The notes under the pieces: generated by a model
The model's input: the letters and a program-made list of their open reading frames with translations, nothing else
Told to the model about the DNA's origin: nothing
Databases searched by the model: none
Shown: one piece after another, positions 8,410 to 20,975 of the stretch
Numbering within the stretch: the stretch's first letter is position 1
How the letters are laid out: each line of letters opens with the position of its first letter
Source of the DNA: Kurthia huakuii LAM0618
Lineage (GTDB): Bacteria > Bacillota > Bacilli > Bacillales_A > Planococcaceae
DNA: 64,000 nt
Assembly (NCBI RefSeq): GCF_000505545.1
Contig: NZ_AYTB01000002.1
Span: 186,001 to 250,000 of the forward strand
Direction of reading: 5' to 3'
Program-made: the position numbers and the translations under genes

Positions 8410-10590
8410 ATGAGTCCATTATTAATTGCGAACTGGATCTTGGCGATTTTAGTCATCGCTTATGGTGTGTATTTATTTGCATACTTGATCAAGACGCGAA
8501 TCGACTTCATTAAGATGGGTAGAAAAGAAGAGTTTGACAACGATGTGAAGGCACGCCTAAATAAAATTTGGGTGTTCGTATTTGGACAAAAGAAACTGTT
8601 AAAAGATAAGAAGAGTGGTATTCTTCACGTCATGATGTTCTATGGTTTCCTTTTAGTTCAATTCGGTGCAATCGATTTTATTTGGAAAGGGTTAGCGCCG
8701 GGTTCACATCTACCTCTTGGACCGTTATATCCGTATTTTACGTTCTTCCAAGAGCTTGTTACATTAATGATTTTAGTATCGGTAATCGGCGCATTTTACC
8801 GTCGATACGTTGAGAAGCTTGTCCGTTTAAAACGTGGCCTAAAAGCAGGTCTTGTGCTAATTTTTATCGGTGCACTAATGGTTTCAGTATTAGTAGGTAA
8901 CGGTATGGGACTAATTTGGCACGGGGAAACAGCTTGGGTATGGTCAGAGCCAGTTGCATCTGCAATTGCCGCAATATTCTCATTTTTACCAGAGGCAGCA
9001 GCTATTACAGTGTTCTACATCATGTGGTGGGTTCACTTATTAGTACTGCTAACGTTCCTCGTGTACGTACCGCAATCAAAGCACGCACACTTAATCGCAG
9101 GTCCGGTAAACGTTTATGTCAATCCATTAACGCCTGCTGGTAAATTAAAACCAATCGATTTCAGTGCATTTGAAGAAGATGACGAAGAAGGCGATGGCGA
9201 CGAAGAAATGGCGTCATTCGGTGTTGGTAAAATTACCGATTTCACCGATTTACAGTTGGTCGATTTATATGCTTGCGTAGAGTGTGGTCGTTGTACAAAT
9301 ATGTGTCCGGCAACAGGTACAGGTAAAATGCTGTCACCGATGGACTTAATGACGAAACTCCGCGATCATTTAACGTTTACAGGGGCGGTACAAACACATC
9401 AAAAACCGTGGGTACCAAGTTTTGTATTTAACAATGCAAAAGGCAATCAATTAGCAGCTGCAGCAGGTGCTGAAGGTGCAGTGATTGATGATATTTACAG
9501 CCCATCATTAATCGGCGATGTTATCACAGAAGAAGAAATTTGGGCATGTACAACGTGCCGTAACTGTGAAGACCAATGTCCGGTAATGAATGAGCATGTA
9601 GAAAAAATTATCGACCTACGTCGTTACTTAACGATGACGGAAGGTAAAGTAAACTCGGATGCACAGCGCGCGATGAACAATATCGAGCGTCAAGGGAATC
9701 CGTGGGGTATTAACCGTAAGCAAAAAGAAGATTGGCGCGAAGCTCGTCCAGAACTTCACATCCCAACGGTGAAGGAAGCTCAAAAGGCTGGCGAAGAGTT
9801 TGAGTATTTATTCTGGGTAGGCTCAATGGGCTCATTCGATAATCGTTCACAAAAAATCGCGTTATCATTTGCCCACCTATTAAACGAAGCAGGCGTGAAG
9901 TTTGCGATTTTAGGTAACAAAGAGAAAAACTCTGGTGATACACCGCGTCGCTTAGGTAATGAGTTCTTATACCAAGAGCTTGTTGAAGCGAACATTAAAG
10001 AGTTTGATAAAGCAGAAGTGAAGAAGATTATTACAATCGATCCTCACGCGTACAACACGTTTAAAAACGAGTACTCTGACTTCGGCTGGAGCGGTGAAGT
10101 TTATCACCATACAGAGTTCTTATTCAAATTATTACAAGAAGGTCGCATTAAGCCACAACATGCGGTAAATGAAAAAATCGTCTTCCACGATTCATGTTAC
10201 TTAGGCCGTTACAACAACGTCTATGATGCACCGCGTGAAATTTTAAAAGCAATTCCAGGTGTTGAGCTTGTTGAAATGGAACGTAACCGCGACGAAGCAA
10301 TGTGCTGTGGCGCTGGTGGTGGTCTGATGTGGATGGAAGAACATGTCGGCAACCGTATTAACGTAGCGCGTACAGAGCAAGCACTCGCAACAAACCCAAC
10401 AGTGATTTCAGCTGGCTGTCCATATTGCTTAACAATGTTATCAGATGGTACGAAAGCGAAAGAAGTAGAAGATACAGTTAGCACATACGATGTAGCTGAG
10501 TTACTTGAGAAATCAATTTTTGGTGACGCACCGACTGTTGTAGAAGAAGCTGCTACAGAAGCATCGGAAGAAGCAGTCGTAACAAATTAA
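8410..10590 (+). CDS. fadF: Membrane-bound iron-sulfur electron transfer protein, FadF/YwjF type
   Basis: 726 residues. The N-terminal third holds about six membrane helices similar to the NarI-like gamma subunit domain. Two 4Fe-4S motifs follow (CVECGRCTNMCP and CTTCRNCEDQCP), then heterodisulfide-reductase-type cysteine-rich CCG domains (HDSCYLGRYN, CCGAGGG, AGCPYC). In B. subtilis the homologue lies beside acdA and belongs to the FadR regulon; it is thought to pass electrons from acyl-CoA dehydrogenase to the quinone pool. RBS GGGGGGAAAGG is just upstream. The tail (last 30 residues) is acidic and low complexity. Confidence 0.85.
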   Translation: MSPLLIANWILAILVIAYGVYLFAYLIKTRIDFIKMGRKEEFDNDVKARLNKIWVFVFGQKKLLKDKKSGILHVMMFYGFLLVQFGAIDFIWKGLAPGSHLPLGPLYPYFTFFQELVTLMILVSVIGAFYRRYVEKLVRLKRGLKAGLVLIFIGALMVSVLVGNGMGLIWHGETAWVWSEPVASAIAAIFSFLPEAAAITVFYIMWWVHLLVLLTFLVYVPQSKHAHLIAGPVNVYVNPLTPAGKLKPIDFSAFEEDDEEGDGDEEMASFGVGKITDFTDLQLVDLYACVECGRCTNMCPATGTGKMLSPMDLMTKLRDHLTFTGAVQTHQKPWVPSFVFNNAKGNQLAAAAGAEGAVIDDIYSPSLIGDVITEEEIWACTTCRNCEDQCPVMNEHVEKIIDLRRYLTMTEGKVNSDAQRAMNNIERQGNPWGINRKQKEDWREARPELHIPTVKEAQKAGEEFEYLFWVGSMGSFDNRSQKIALSFAHLLNEAGVKFAILGNKEKNSGDTPRRLGNEFLYQELVEANIKEFDKAEVKKIITIDPHAYNTFKNEYSDFGWSGEVYHHTEFLFKLLQEGRIKPQHAVNEKIVFHDSCYLGRYNNVYDAPREILKAIPGVELVEMERNRDEAMCCGAGGGLMWMEEHVGNRINVARTEQALATNPTVISAGCPYCLTMLSDGTKAKEVEDTVSTYDVAELLEKSIFGDAPTVVEEAATEASEEAVVTN

Positions 10591-10597
10591 TGAGGAA

Positions 10598-10622
10598 TAA
10601 AAACGTGAACTCTCACGTTTTT
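10598..10622 (+). terminator. Terminator after fadF
   Basis: AAAAACGTGA (10599-10608) and TCACGTTTTT (10613-10622) form a perfect 10-base stem with a 4-base loop and an included T run. Confidence 0.75.
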
Positions 10623-10680
10623 ATTCTATTCGTTTCATGATTTAGGTCCAACTTTATTCTAAGTAAAGAGGTGTTGAACA

Positions 10681-11868
10681 GTGAAATCAGTGATTGTAGC
10701 AGGAGCAAGAACACCATTCGGTAAATTCGGAGGTGCGCTCAGTAGTTTAACGGCGAGCGACTTAGGTAGTATCGCCATTAAAGGCGCACTTGAGCAAACG
10801 AATATTCAACCAGAAGAAGTTGGCGAAGTGATTATTGGGACGGTGCTTCAAGCCGGACAAGGTCAAATTCCGTCACGACAAGCAGCGCACAAAGCGGGCA
10901 TTCCGTATGCTGTCAAGACCGAGACGATCAATAAGGTATGCGCTTCAGGGCTACGCAGTATTACGTTAGCGGACCAGCTGATTCGTTTAGGTGATGAGCG
11001 TATTATCGTCGCAGGTGGTATGGAGTCGATGTCGAATGCGCCGTATTATTTAGCGCAAGGTCGCTGGGGTTTACGCATGGGGGACGGCAAGCTAGTTGAT
11101 GGCGTGCTTCATGATGGCTTAACGTGTGCGTTCCACCCAGAGCATGTGCATATGGGTGTTTACGGCAATGACACAGCCGATAAGTTTGAGATTACGCGTG
11201 AACAGCAAGATGCATTTGCAGCGCGCAGTCAGCAGCTAGCGGTGAAGTCGATTGAAGCAGGTATTTTCGCTGAGGAAATCGTGCCGGTCACGATTCCACA
11301 GCGTAAAGGTGAGCCAATTGTTGTTGATACCGATGAAGCACCGCGTCACGGTACGACAGCAGAATCGCTTGCGAAGCTGAAACCAGCGTTTGGTAAAGAT
11401 GGTACGGTCACAGCCGGCAATGCACCAGGCATTAATGACGGTGCAGCAGCCGTTGTAGTCGTGGCAGAGGATGAAGCGCAAGCACGCGGTTTAGAGCCGC
11501 TCGCAACGATTATTGGCCATGCGGAAATTGCGGTTGAACCAGAGCGTTTCCCAGAAACACCAGGCTTGATTATTGAAACGATTCTTGAAAAGACCGGTAA
11601 GAAGTTAGAGGATATTGCGTTATTTGAATTAAACGAAGCCTTCTCAGTCGTGGCACTCACAGCGAATAAACTTGCTGGGCTCGATGCCGAAAAAGTCAAT
11701 GTCAATGGAGGAGCGGTAGCGCTGGGGCATCCAATTGGCGCTAGTGGGGCGCGTATCGTGCTGACATTAGCAAAAGAATTAAAACGTCGCGGTGGCGGTA
11801 TCGGCATCGCAGCGATTTGTTCTGGTGGCGGACAAGGCGACGCCATCATGATTGAGGTAACACCATAA
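10681..11868 (+). CDS. Acetyl-CoA C-acetyltransferase (thiolase)
   Basis: 395 residues, full thiolase length. The nucleophilic cysteine is in [10 protein letters not shown] (about residue 87), the His motif in [13 protein letters not shown], and the second cysteine in CSGGGQGDA near the C-terminus. It cleaves acetoacetyl-CoA or 3-ketoacyl-CoA, or condenses two acetyl-CoA. Position between fadF and acdA points to beta-oxidation. In B. subtilis no thiolase lies at this spot, so this gene is an addition to the arc. The GTG start at 10681 follows AAGAGGTG with good spacing. Confidence 0.9.
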   Translation: MKSVIVAGARTPFGKFGGALSSLTASDLGSIAIKGALEQTNIQPEEVGEVIIGTVLQAGQGQIPSRQAAHKAGIPYAVKTETINKVCASGLRSITLADQLIRLGDERIIVAGGMESMSNAPYYLAQGRWGLRMGDGKLVDGVLHDGLTCAFHPEHVHMGVYGNDTADKFEITREQQDAFAARSQQLAVKSIEAGIFAEEIVPVTIPQRKGEPIVVDTDEAPRHGTTAESLAKLKPAFGKDGTVTAGNAPGINDGAAAVVVVAEDEAQARGLEPLATIIGHAEIAVEPERFPETPGLIIETILEKTGKKLEDIALFELNEAFSVVALTANKLAGLDAEKVNVNGGAVALGHPIGASGARIVLTLAKELKRRGGGIGIAAICSGGGQGDAIMIEVTP

Positions 11869-11949
11869 AATTGTGTTCGAGCTTGCGTTGAAGTTTAAAG
11901 TTAGGACACGCTGCAAAATTGAGTCATTTACAAATAGGGGGAAAACAAC

Positions 11950-13107
11950 ATGCAATTCAAATTATCAGATGAACACGAAATGTTACGTAAGATGGTACGC
12001 GACTTCGCTGTAAACGAAGTGGCACCAACAGCAGCAGAGCGCGACGAAGAGGCACGTTTTGATCGCGAGATTTTCGATAAGATGGCAGAGCTTGGCTTAA
12101 CAGGTATTCCATGGCCTGAAGAGTACGGTGGCGCTGGTATGGACTTTTTAGCTTATTGTATCGCAGTGGAAGAGTTAGCACGCGTTTGTGGCTCAACAGC
12201 TGTAACATTATCAGCTCATACTTCATTAGCAGGTTGGCCTGTTTTTAAATTTGGTACTGAAGAGCAAAAGCAAAAATATTTACGCCCGATGGCTGAAGGC
12301 GCAAAAATCGGTGCTTATTGCTTAACAGAATCAGGTTCAGGTAGTGACGCAGGTGGTATGAAAACAATCGCAACGAAAGATGGCGATGACTACATCTTAA
12401 ACGGTTCAAAAATCTTCATCACAAACGGTGGCGTAGCAGATATTTATATCGTAATCGCGCTATTAGATCCAAAAGATCGTCGCAGTACAACAGCATTTAT
12501 CGTGGAATCTGATTTCGAAGGCTTCAAAGTAGGTAAAGAAGAGCACAAAATGGGTATCCGCGCTTCAGCTACAACAGAAATCATTTTCGAAAACTGCCGC
12601 GTGCCAAAAGAAAACATTCTTGGTGCTGAAGGTGAAGGTTTCAAAGTAGCAATGAAAACATTAGATGGCGGCCGTAACGGTATCGCAGCACAAGCTGTAG
12701 GTATCGCACAAGGCGCACTTGATGCAGCAGTAGAATATGCAGCTCAACGTGTTCAATTCGGTAAACCAATTTCTGCAAACCAAGGCATTAGCTTTAAATT
12801 AGCAGATATGGCAACTTCGATTGAAGCTTCTCGTTTATTAACATACCAAGCAGCGTGGTTAGAAACAGAAGGTCTACCATACGGTCAAGCGTCAGCAATG
12901 GCGAAATTGATGGCTGGTGACACAGCAATGAACGTAACGACTGAAGCGGTTCAAGTATTCGGTGGTTATGGCTATACGAAAGAATATCCAGTGGAACGCT
13001 TCATGCGTGATGCAAAAATCACACAAATTTATGAAGGTACACAAGAAATTCAACGTATGGTTATCGCGCGTGGTTTAGAAAATACGCGTCCATTACAAAA
13101 AGCATAA
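11950..13107 (+). CDS. acdA: Acyl-CoA dehydrogenase
   Basis: FAD enzyme that introduces the alpha-beta double bond in acyl-CoA; 385 residues. Visible: FAD/substrate region [34 protein letters not shown], and the C-terminal catalytic glutamate in [16 protein letters not shown]. Short-chain type by overall pattern (similar to AcdA/butyryl-CoA dehydrogenases). Electrons would go via ETF to the FadF protein encoded upstream. RBS is a run of G (GGGGGAAAAC) before ATG 11950. Confidence 0.9.
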   Translation: MQFKLSDEHEMLRKMVRDFAVNEVAPTAAERDEEARFDREIFDKMAELGLTGIPWPEEYGGAGMDFLAYCIAVEELARVCGSTAVTLSAHTSLAGWPVFKFGTEEQKQKYLRPMAEGAKIGAYCLTESGSGSDAGGMKTIATKDGDDYILNGSKIFITNGGVADIYIVIALLDPKDRRSTTAFIVESDFEGFKVGKEEHKMGIRASATTEIIFENCRVPKENILGAEGEGFKVAMKTLDGGRNGIAAQAVGIAQGALDAAVEYAAQRVQFGKPISANQGISFKLADMATSIEASRLLTYQAAWLETEGLPYGQASAMAKLMAGDTAMNVTTEAVQVFGGYGYTKEYPVERFMRDAKITQIYEGTQEIQRMVIARGLENTRPLQKA

Positions 13108-13178
13108 TCCAGCAAGCATGATTTATTTTAAAGAGGTTTCCGGTTGTTTGTATTCGATCCTATAGAGAGCATTTTCTA

Positions 13179-13216
13179 TAAAGAGAGGACACAGGCTATG
13201 GGGGCCTCTTTTTTTA
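13179..13216 (+). terminator. Possible weak terminator before icmF
   Basis: AGAGG (13184-13188) can pair with CCTCT (13205-13209), followed by seven T. The stem is short and imperfect, so readthrough from acdA into icmF is possible. Confidence 0.35.
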
Positions 13217-13235
13217 CAGAGGGGGAGTTCTAATT

Positions 13236-16200
13236 ATGGAAGCAACAGTTTATAAAGCAAAGAATCCATTGCGTTTTGTGACAGCATCAAGTTTATTCGA
13301 TGGGCATGACGCCACAATTAATATTATGCGCCGTATTTTACAAGCAAGCGGTGCAGAAGTGATTCATCTCGGCCATAATCGATCTGTAGAAGAAATTGTT
13401 GACGCGGCTATTCAAGAAGATGCGCAAGGGATTGCAGTATCATCTTACCAAGGTGGTCACGTCGAATATTTTAAATATATTTATGATTTATTGCAGGAAA
13501 AAGGAGCACCACATATTCAAATTTTTGGCGGCGGTGGCGGTGTTATTTTACCGTCTGAAGCGAAGGAACTTCAAGCATACGGTGTGAATCACTTATTCTC
13601 ACCAGAAGATGGTCGTACACTTGGACTTCAAGGCATGATTAATTTAATGCTTGAACATAGTGATTTTAAAACGGTGGAACAAGAAGATATCGCCTTACTT
13701 GATGCCATTTCACCGGATAATCAACCAGCGCTCGCGAAGGCGATTACGATTGCTGAAAATAAAGCGTCAGATGCTTTTATTGCGGAGGCGCGAAAACGTT
13801 CAAAACAGACACCTGTTTTAGGGATTACAGGTACAGGTGGTGCTGGTAAGAGCTCTCTCACAGACGAGTTAATTCGTCGCTTCTTACAAGAACTACCGGA
13901 TGTGCGCATTGCGATTGTGTCGATTGACCCGACAAAGCAAAAAACAGGTGGCGCGCTACTAGGTGACCGTATTCGTATGAATTCGATTTTTAACAACCGT
14001 ATTTATATGCGTTCGCTGGCGACGCGTGACTCGCATTCAGAAATCTCAGACAATCTCGATGATGTACTAGATGTAGTGAAGGCAGCTGGTTTTGATTTAA
14101 TCATCGTCGAAACGAGTGGTATTGGTCAGGGCGATGCGGCGATTACGAAAGTGTCGGACTTATCGATGTATGTCATGACGAGCGAGTTTGGTGCACCAAC
14201 GCAACTTGAAAAAATCGATATGATTGATTTTGCGGATTTAGTTGTCATTAATAAATTTGAACGAAAAGGTTCAGAAGATGCGATGACGCACGTGAAGAAG
14301 CAATATCAACGTAGCCACAATCGCTTTAATGAATCACCAGATACGATGCCGGTATACGGCACGATTGCGAGCCAGTTTAACGATAAAGGTACGAACTCAT
14401 TGTTTGCGGCGCTGCTCCATGTGTTACGTGACAAGGCGAGCGTTAACTGGGAAACGTCGTATAGTGAGTTTGTGAAAACGCAAAAAGACCATGTCATTAT
14501 TCCAAATGACCGTCGCTATTACTTACGCGAAATTACCGATACAGTGCGCGGCTATAAAAAGACGACGGCACAACAAGTTGATATTGCGCGTAAAATCTTC
14601 CAGTTAGAAGGGGCACTGTCACTCGTTGATGACGAAGCGACAATTGCCGTACTGACAGACAAACTGAAAGCGCTTCAAATTGAATTAACACCACAATCAA
14701 AGAAAATTTTAGATAACTGGGAAGCATTAAAGGAAAGCTACTCAGGTGATGTGATGGTTACAAAAGTACGCGACAAAGAAATCCGTACAATTTTAGTGAG
14801 CGAATCGTTATCAGGGACAAAAATTCCAAAAGTTGTACTACCAAAAATGAAAGACTACGGCGAAATTTTACAGTTTGCGTATAGCGAAAATGTACCAGGC
14901 TCTTTCCCATATACGGCTGGTGTGTTCCCGTTCAAACGCCAAGGAGAAGATCCGAAGCGTCAATTCGCAGGAGAAGGAACACCAGAACGTACGAATAAAC
15001 GCTTCCATTACTTATCAGCAGGGGATGATGCAAAACGTCTATCAACTGCTTTTGACTCTGTAACATTATACGGGGAAGATCCAAATGAGCGCCCAGATAT
15101 TTACGGGAAAATTGGTGAATCAGGCGTTAGTGTTTGTACGCTTGATGATATGAAAAAGCTTTATGCGGGCTTTGATTTATGCGCACCTTCAACATCTGTG
15201 TCGATGACGATTAACGGACCAGCGCCGATTATTTTAGCGATGTTTTTAAATACGGCGATTGACCAGCAAGTAGCAGTGAAAGAGGCGGAGCTTGGGCGTG
15301 TGCTAACAGCTGAGGAGTATACGGCAGTAAAAGCAGAAACACTGCATGTTGTGCGTGGTACGGTACAAGCGGATATTTTAAAAGAGGACCAAGGGCAAAA
15401 TACGTGTATTTTCTCAACGGAATTTGCGTTGCGTATGATGGGGGATATTCAACAATACTTCATCGATTATGACGTGCGTAATTACTACTCTGTATCGATT
15501 TCTGGCTACCATATCGCCGAAGCGGGTGCGAATCCAATTTCGCAATTAGCATTTACGTTATCGAATGGCTTCACATTTGTCGAATATTATTTAAGCCGCG
15601 GCATGAATATCGATGATTTCGCGCCAAACTTATCGTTCTTCTTCTCGAACGGTTTGGACCCAGAATATACGGTAATTGGCCGCGTAGCACGCCGCATTTG
15701 GGCAGTAGCGATGCGTGATAAATACGGCGCGAATGAGCGTAGTCAAAAATTAAAGTATCACGTTCAAACGTCGGGCCGTAGCTTACATGCACAGGAAATT
15801 GACTTTAACGATATTCGTACGACATTACAAGCACTAATGGCGCTGCAAGATCAATGTAATTCATTGCATACGAATGCCTACGATGAAGCGATTACAACAC
15901 CGACTGAAGAGTCTGTTCGCCGCGCAATGGCGATTCAATTAATTATTACGAAAGAGCATGGGTTATCGAAAAATGAAAATCCATTGCAAGGGTCGTACAT
16001 TATTGACGAGCTAACAAACTTAGTCGAAGAAGCGGTGCTTGCAGAATTTGACCGTATTGATGACCGCGGCGGTGTACTTGGTGCGATGGAAACGCAATAT
16101 CAACGTGCGAAAATCCAAGAAGAATCGATGTACTATGAGCATTTAAAACATTCGGGTGAGCTGCCAATTATCGGCGTGAATACGTACTTAAATCCGAATG

Positions 16201-16460
16201 CGAATGATGAGGAATTATTCGATAATATGGAAATTGCGCGTGCTTCTACCGATGAAAAAACGATGCAAATTACAAATTTACGTAAGTTCCAAGCACAGCA
16301 TGAAAGCAAGTCTGCTGAAATGTTAAAACGCTTACAAGATGTCGCAAAAACAGGCGATAATATTTTTGACGAGCTGATGGAAACGGTAAAATATGCAAGT
16401 TTAGGTCAAATTACGAATGCGCTATATGAAGTAGGCGGGAAATATCGCCGAAATATGTAG
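13236..16460 (+). CDS. icmF: Fused isobutyryl-CoA mutase/G-protein chaperone
   Basis: 1074 residues in three parts. Residues about 12-140 are a B12-binding domain with the cobalt-ligating histidine in DGHDATIN. From about 196 a MeaI/ArgK-type GTPase begins ([16 protein letters not shown]), which loads and protects the cofactor. From about 530 the mutase barrel follows ([39 protein letters not shown]). IcmF interconverts isobutyryl-CoA and n-butyryl-CoA and in some members acts on isovaleryl/pivalyl-CoA. It needs adenosylcobalamin, which ties it to the operon at the start of the window. RBS GGGGGAG is well spaced. Confidence 0.93.
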   Translation: MEATVYKAKNPLRFVTASSLFDGHDATINIMRRILQASGAEVIHLGHNRSVEEIVDAAIQEDAQGIAVSSYQGGHVEYFKYIYDLLQEKGAPHIQIFGGGGGVILPSEAKELQAYGVNHLFSPEDGRTLGLQGMINLMLEHSDFKTVEQEDIALLDAISPDNQPALAKAITIAENKASDAFIAEARKRSKQTPVLGITGTGGAGKSSLTDELIRRFLQELPDVRIAIVSIDPTKQKTGGALLGDRIRMNSIFNNRIYMRSLATRDSHSEISDNLDDVLDVVKAAGFDLIIVETSGIGQGDAAITKVSDLSMYVMTSEFGAPTQLEKIDMIDFADLVVINKFERKGSEDAMTHVKKQYQRSHNRFNESPDTMPVYGTIASQFNDKGTNSLFAALLHVLRDKASVNWETSYSEFVKTQKDHVIIPNDRRYYLREITDTVRGYKKTTAQQVDIARKIFQLEGALSLVDDEATIAVLTDKLKALQIELTPQSKKILDNWEALKESYSGDVMVTKVRDKEIRTILVSESLSGTKIPKVVLPKMKDYGEILQFAYSENVPGSFPYTAGVFPFKRQGEDPKRQFAGEGTPERTNKRFHYLSAGDDAKRLSTAFDSVTLYGEDPNERPDIYGKIGESGVSVCTLDDMKKLYAGFDLCAPSTSVSMTINGPAPIILAMFLNTAIDQQVAVKEAELGRVLTAEEYTAVKAETLHVVRGTVQADILKEDQGQNTCIFSTEFALRMMGDIQQYFIDYDVRNYYSVSISGYHIAEAGANPISQLAFTLSNGFTFVEYYLSRGMNIDDFAPNLSFFFSNGLDPEYTVIGRVARRIWAVAMRDKYGANERSQKLKYHVQTSGRSLHAQEIDFNDIRTTLQALMALQDQCNSLHTNAYDEAITTPTEESVRRAMAIQLIITKEHGLSKNENPLQGSYIIDELTNLVEEAVLAEFDRIDDRGGVLGAMETQYQRAKIQEESMYYEHLKHSGELPIIGVNTYLNPNANDEELFDNMEIARASTDEKTMQITNLRKFQAQHESKSAEMLKRLQDVAKTGDNIFDELMETVKYASLGQITNALYEVGGKYRRNM

Positions 16461-16542
16461 TGAAAAGAAGGTTCATAGACGCGTTTTTACGGTTTTTTCT
16501 GTATAATATAGGGAAAAGTTATGCTGAGGAGTACCAAGGTAT

Positions 16543-16701
16543 ATGGAGAGAATCATTCACTATTTAATAATAATCATTTGCGCTATCGCGACATATTTGT
16601 TGTATAATAAACAATTGGGCGCTATTCCACTTTTGATTTTAGCCCTATATTTATTTTACTACGTTTATCGCAGTGTCAAACGTCAGAAAAAAGACAATTG
16701 A
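16543..16701 (+). CDS. Small membrane protein of 52 residues, function unknown
   Basis: Open frame ATG 16543 to TGA 16701. The product starts MERIIHYLIIIICAIATYLL, continues with a short polar turn (YNKQLGAIP), a second hydrophobic stretch (LLILALYLFYYVYR) and a basic tail RSVKRQKKDN. This is a two-helix hairpin with a positive-inside end. A TATAAT box lies at 16502-16507 and TGAGGAG at 16525-16531, with AAGGT closer to the start. The amino acid pattern looks coded, not random. I do not recognise the family. Confidence 0.6.
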   Translation: MERIIHYLIIIICAIATYLLYNKQLGAIPLLILALYLFYYVYRSVKRQKKDN

Positions 16702-16771
16702 ATGTGGCGTAAGAGGGCACAATATGTATATAATAATTAGTATGTTTAAGTAGAGAAAGGACGTGCACGAA

Positions 16772-17311
16772 TTGAACCTTCGTGAATTAACATCAGAACA
16801 ATTAACTCAAGAATCATTAATTAATTTAGCACATAGCATTTTAGTTGAAAAAGGCCAACCGATTCCATTCAGCGAAATCATTGGTCAAATTATTGCTTTA
16901 GGCGCGCGTACAGAAGCTCAAGTCAAAGAAGCTATCGTACAATTTTATACAGATATGAACATCGATGGTCGTTTCTTAGTATTAGGCGAAAGCCGCTGGG
17001 GTTTACGTGAATGGTACGCAATTGACCAAGTTGAAGAAGAAACTGCTCCAACTGTAAAAGTTCACGAACGCGAAGACGAAGAAGTCGATTTAGAAATCGA
17101 CAAAGATGAAGACGACGAAGAATTAGTGTTAGAAGATAACGAAAATGACTTTGACGCTTCAGCAAATGACAACATCGATCGCGATTTAGATGATGATGAA
17201 GAGGACGACGAATTAGCTGGCCTTGACGTTGTTGAAGAAGACATGGAATTAGAAGATGACGATTTAGAATTTGATGAAGAAGAAGAGCACGAAGAAGACG
17301 ACAAGCTTTAA
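16772..17311 (+). CDS. rpoE: DNA-directed RNA polymerase delta subunit
   Basis: RNA polymerase accessory subunit of Bacillota that speeds core recycling and transcript release. Residues 1-80 form the HARE-HTH domain (LINLAHSILVEKGQPIPFSEII, FYTDMNIDGRFLVLGESRWGLREWY); the remaining 100 residues are almost only D and E, the disordered RNA-mimicking tail of the family. Start is uncertain: TTG 16772 (179 residues) is 11 bases after AAAGG, while GTG 16763 lies almost on top of it. I prefer TTG. It precedes pyrG as in B. subtilis. Confidence 0.9.
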   Translation: MNLRELTSEQLTQESLINLAHSILVEKGQPIPFSEIIGQIIALGARTEAQVKEAIVQFYTDMNIDGRFLVLGESRWGLREWYAIDQVEEETAPTVKVHEREDEEVDLEIDKDEDDEELVLEDNENDFDASANDNIDRDLDDDEEDDELAGLDVVEEDMELEDDDLEFDEEEEHEEDDKL

Positions 17312-17332
17312 TCGTTTTTTGACTCTACACTC

Positions 17333-19094
<1,762 letters not shown>

Positions 19095-19108
19095 TTACGG
19101 TTTATACG

Positions 19109-19145
19109 AGCAGAAATCGTCATTATGGCGATTTCTGCTTTTTTT
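19109..19145 (+). terminator. Terminator after pyrG
   Basis: AGCAGAAATCG (19109-19119) and CGATTTCTGCT (19129-19139) pair perfectly; a run of T follows. Confidence 0.85.
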
Positions 19146-19311
19146 GCATACCTACTGTAAAAAATCACCATATGAACTTTTTAATAACATTTCATCGTTA
19201 TTTCACAAATTATAGTGAATAAGTGTTAAAGAAATGCGGGAAATACAGACCATAGAGAGAAGGGCGTAGTTCCTATATAATGGAATTATAGAAAATTAAA
19301 GGAGTGTGTGG

Positions 19312-20787
19312 ATGAAGAAAAAAATAGGTATTGTCGTAGGTGTGCTCGTATTATTAGTAGCGGCAGCAGGTGGCATTTATTATTACATGACGAATACACC
19401 AAAAAACAAATATTTACTAAGTGAAAAACAGTCAATTGAATCGTGGAACACGTATTTCGCAGATCGTTATAGCAATGAGCTTAAATTACAAGAAGCGATG
19501 CGAGAAGAGCCATATCGTAGTTCGGTGACATTTAGTGCAGGTGCATCGGATACATTGTTATCAATGTTAGGTATTCCATCAGCGATTGTTGATTCGACGA
19601 GCATTACGCTAAATATGGGCCACGATGAAAAAGCACAGCAATCTGAGGTATCATTAGCACCGACTTTTGCAGGCACAGAAATCGATAAATTTGAGTGGAC
19701 AGCAGATAAAGACGCGCAGTATATTAAGACGCCTCTATTCACCGACAAGTTAATGGTAAAAAATGCGGACATGAAAAAGGTGTATGAACGCTTCACAGGC
19801 GAATCAGTACCAGAAGATTTTGACCCGAATATGGTCAATTTAAATAAACTGATGGAAGCAAACTTTACACAACAACAACTAGAAGAGATGCAAGAACGCT
19901 ATTTAAAAGTGGCAATTGAATCATTAGAAGATGAGCAATTTAAAAAAGGTAGCGAGACAACGGCTATTTTTGGCAACAATGAAAAATTAGCGACGGTTAC
20001 GATGACATTAAATAATGATGACCTGCATAAGGTGCTTAAAAATATGGTCGCAGAAATGAAAAAAGATGAAGCGATTAAAAATTGGTACAATTCATCCATG
20101 TCAACGTACGATACACAGTCATATGAGGAGACATTAGATAATCTTTTAGAAGATGTTAAATCAGAAAACTTTGGGACAGTCGTTGCGAAAAACTATATGG
20201 ATGGCAAAGAAATTTTAAAACGTGATATTACGTGGAAATCAGATACAGCCAATGATGGGATTCATGTGATGATTGCTGAAAAAATCGATCAAGACGTTCA
20301 ATTAGACGTAGTTGTACAAGATCTTGATAGTACGGTATTTGCACGCTTAGAAGGTACATCAAAAGGTGCTGGAAATGTTGTCGATAATTATAAATTGACG
20401 CTTGGCGAAAACGATATGCCGTTTACGATTGCGATGAAAAATGATGAAAAAGTAAATGGTGATGAGCGTACAAACAATGTCGATTTCATAGTAGAAGATG
20501 ACAGTGGCGAATTATATCAAGCAACGTATAAAAATACGATGGTTACAGATTTAAAAAATAATAAGCAAACATCACGTGGTAGCATCGCCTTTGATGTGAT
20601 CGAGGGTGAAAATGTAACAATCAACATCGACTCAACAACGACTGTGAAACAAAAATTAGACGTTAAAAGAGATGGTGCTGTGGACTTAAATAAAATGTCT
20701 GATGAAGAATTTGAACAACTACAACAGTCGATTATGACAAATGTACAACTATTAGTAGATCAATTAAATTTAGCAAATAGCTTTTAA
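19312..20787 (+). CDS. Exported or membrane-anchored protein of unknown function
   Basis: 491 residues. Residues 1-29 are a signal peptide or signal anchor (MKKKIGIVVGVLVLLVAAAG then GIYYYM) without a lipobox cysteine, so a single N-terminal anchor with a large outer domain is likely. The rest is hydrophilic, beta-rich looking and acidic; I see no catalytic motif and do not recognise the family. ATG 19312 follows AAAGGAG. Only 26 bases separate its stop from the original start of the ABC permease gene that a tnpB element now splits, so it probably belongs to the exporter operon. It breaks the conserved pyrG-ywjG order. Confidence 0.75.
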   Translation: MKKKIGIVVGVLVLLVAAAGGIYYYMTNTPKNKYLLSEKQSIESWNTYFADRYSNELKLQEAMREEPYRSSVTFSAGASDTLLSMLGIPSAIVDSTSITLNMGHDEKAQQSEVSLAPTFAGTEIDKFEWTADKDAQYIKTPLFTDKLMVKNADMKKVYERFTGESVPEDFDPNMVNLNKLMEANFTQQQLEEMQERYLKVAIESLEDEQFKKGSETTAIFGNNEKLATVTMTLNNDDLHKVLKNMVAEMKKDEAIKNWYNSSMSTYDTQSYEETLDNLLEDVKSENFGTVVAKNYMDGKEILKRDITWKSDTANDGIHVMIAEKIDQDVQLDVVVQDLDSTVFARLEGTSKGAGNVVDNYKLTLGENDMPFTIAMKNDEKVNGDERTNNVDFIVEDDSGELYQATYKNTMVTDLKNNKQTSRGSIAFDVIEGENVTINIDSTTTVKQKLDVKRDGAVDLNKMSDEEFEQLQQSIMTNVQLLVDQLNLANSF

Positions 20788-20813
20788 TGAATAACAAGAA
20801 GGGTGGTGCTTTT

Positions 20814-20856
20814 ATGACAATGTTGAAAGCGTACCACTCTTTTTTATTATTTTTTC
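20814..20856 (+). pseudogene. Detached 5' end of the ABC permease gene, upstream of the tnpB insertion
   Basis: AAGGGTGG (20799-20806) followed seven bases later by ATG 20814 opens a frame reading MTMLKAYHSFLLFF before it enters the tnpB element. ABC-2 permeases usually start with about 12-15 amphipathic residues ahead of an R/N-K-W-hydrophobic segment; the sequence after the element reads QKWYIIPYLV. Joining ...TTTTTTC to TGCAAAAG restores one frame with Leu at the junction. Inference from sequence fit; an empty-site relative would settle it. Confidence 0.55.
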
Positions 20857-20975
20857 GCAGAAGACACCCTCCTCAACGCGTGGAGCGAGTAGGGGGGGGA
20901 TGAAGGCGGTGCTTAAAAGTGGATAACGAACATTTGTTTGTGTTAAACTGAATGACAAACAAGGAGGTGTTCGCC

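Noticed and set aside
13396-13587. Internal + strand frame in icmF
   Set aside because: It is a shifted frame in the B12-binding domain; icmF itself is intact across the stretch.
17062-17304. Serine-rich minus-strand frame
   Set aside because: It is the complement of the Asp/Glu tail of rpoE; GAA/GAT repeats read as TTC/ATC and TCT/TCA on the other strand.
20799-20849. Hairpin (GTGGTGCTTT with AAAGCGTACCAC) followed by T-rich sequence as terminator of the exported protein gene
   Set aside because: The T-rich part is better read as codons for the start of the split ABC permease, the stem has a two-base bulge, and the left arm is that gene's RBS. A terminator function cannot be excluded.
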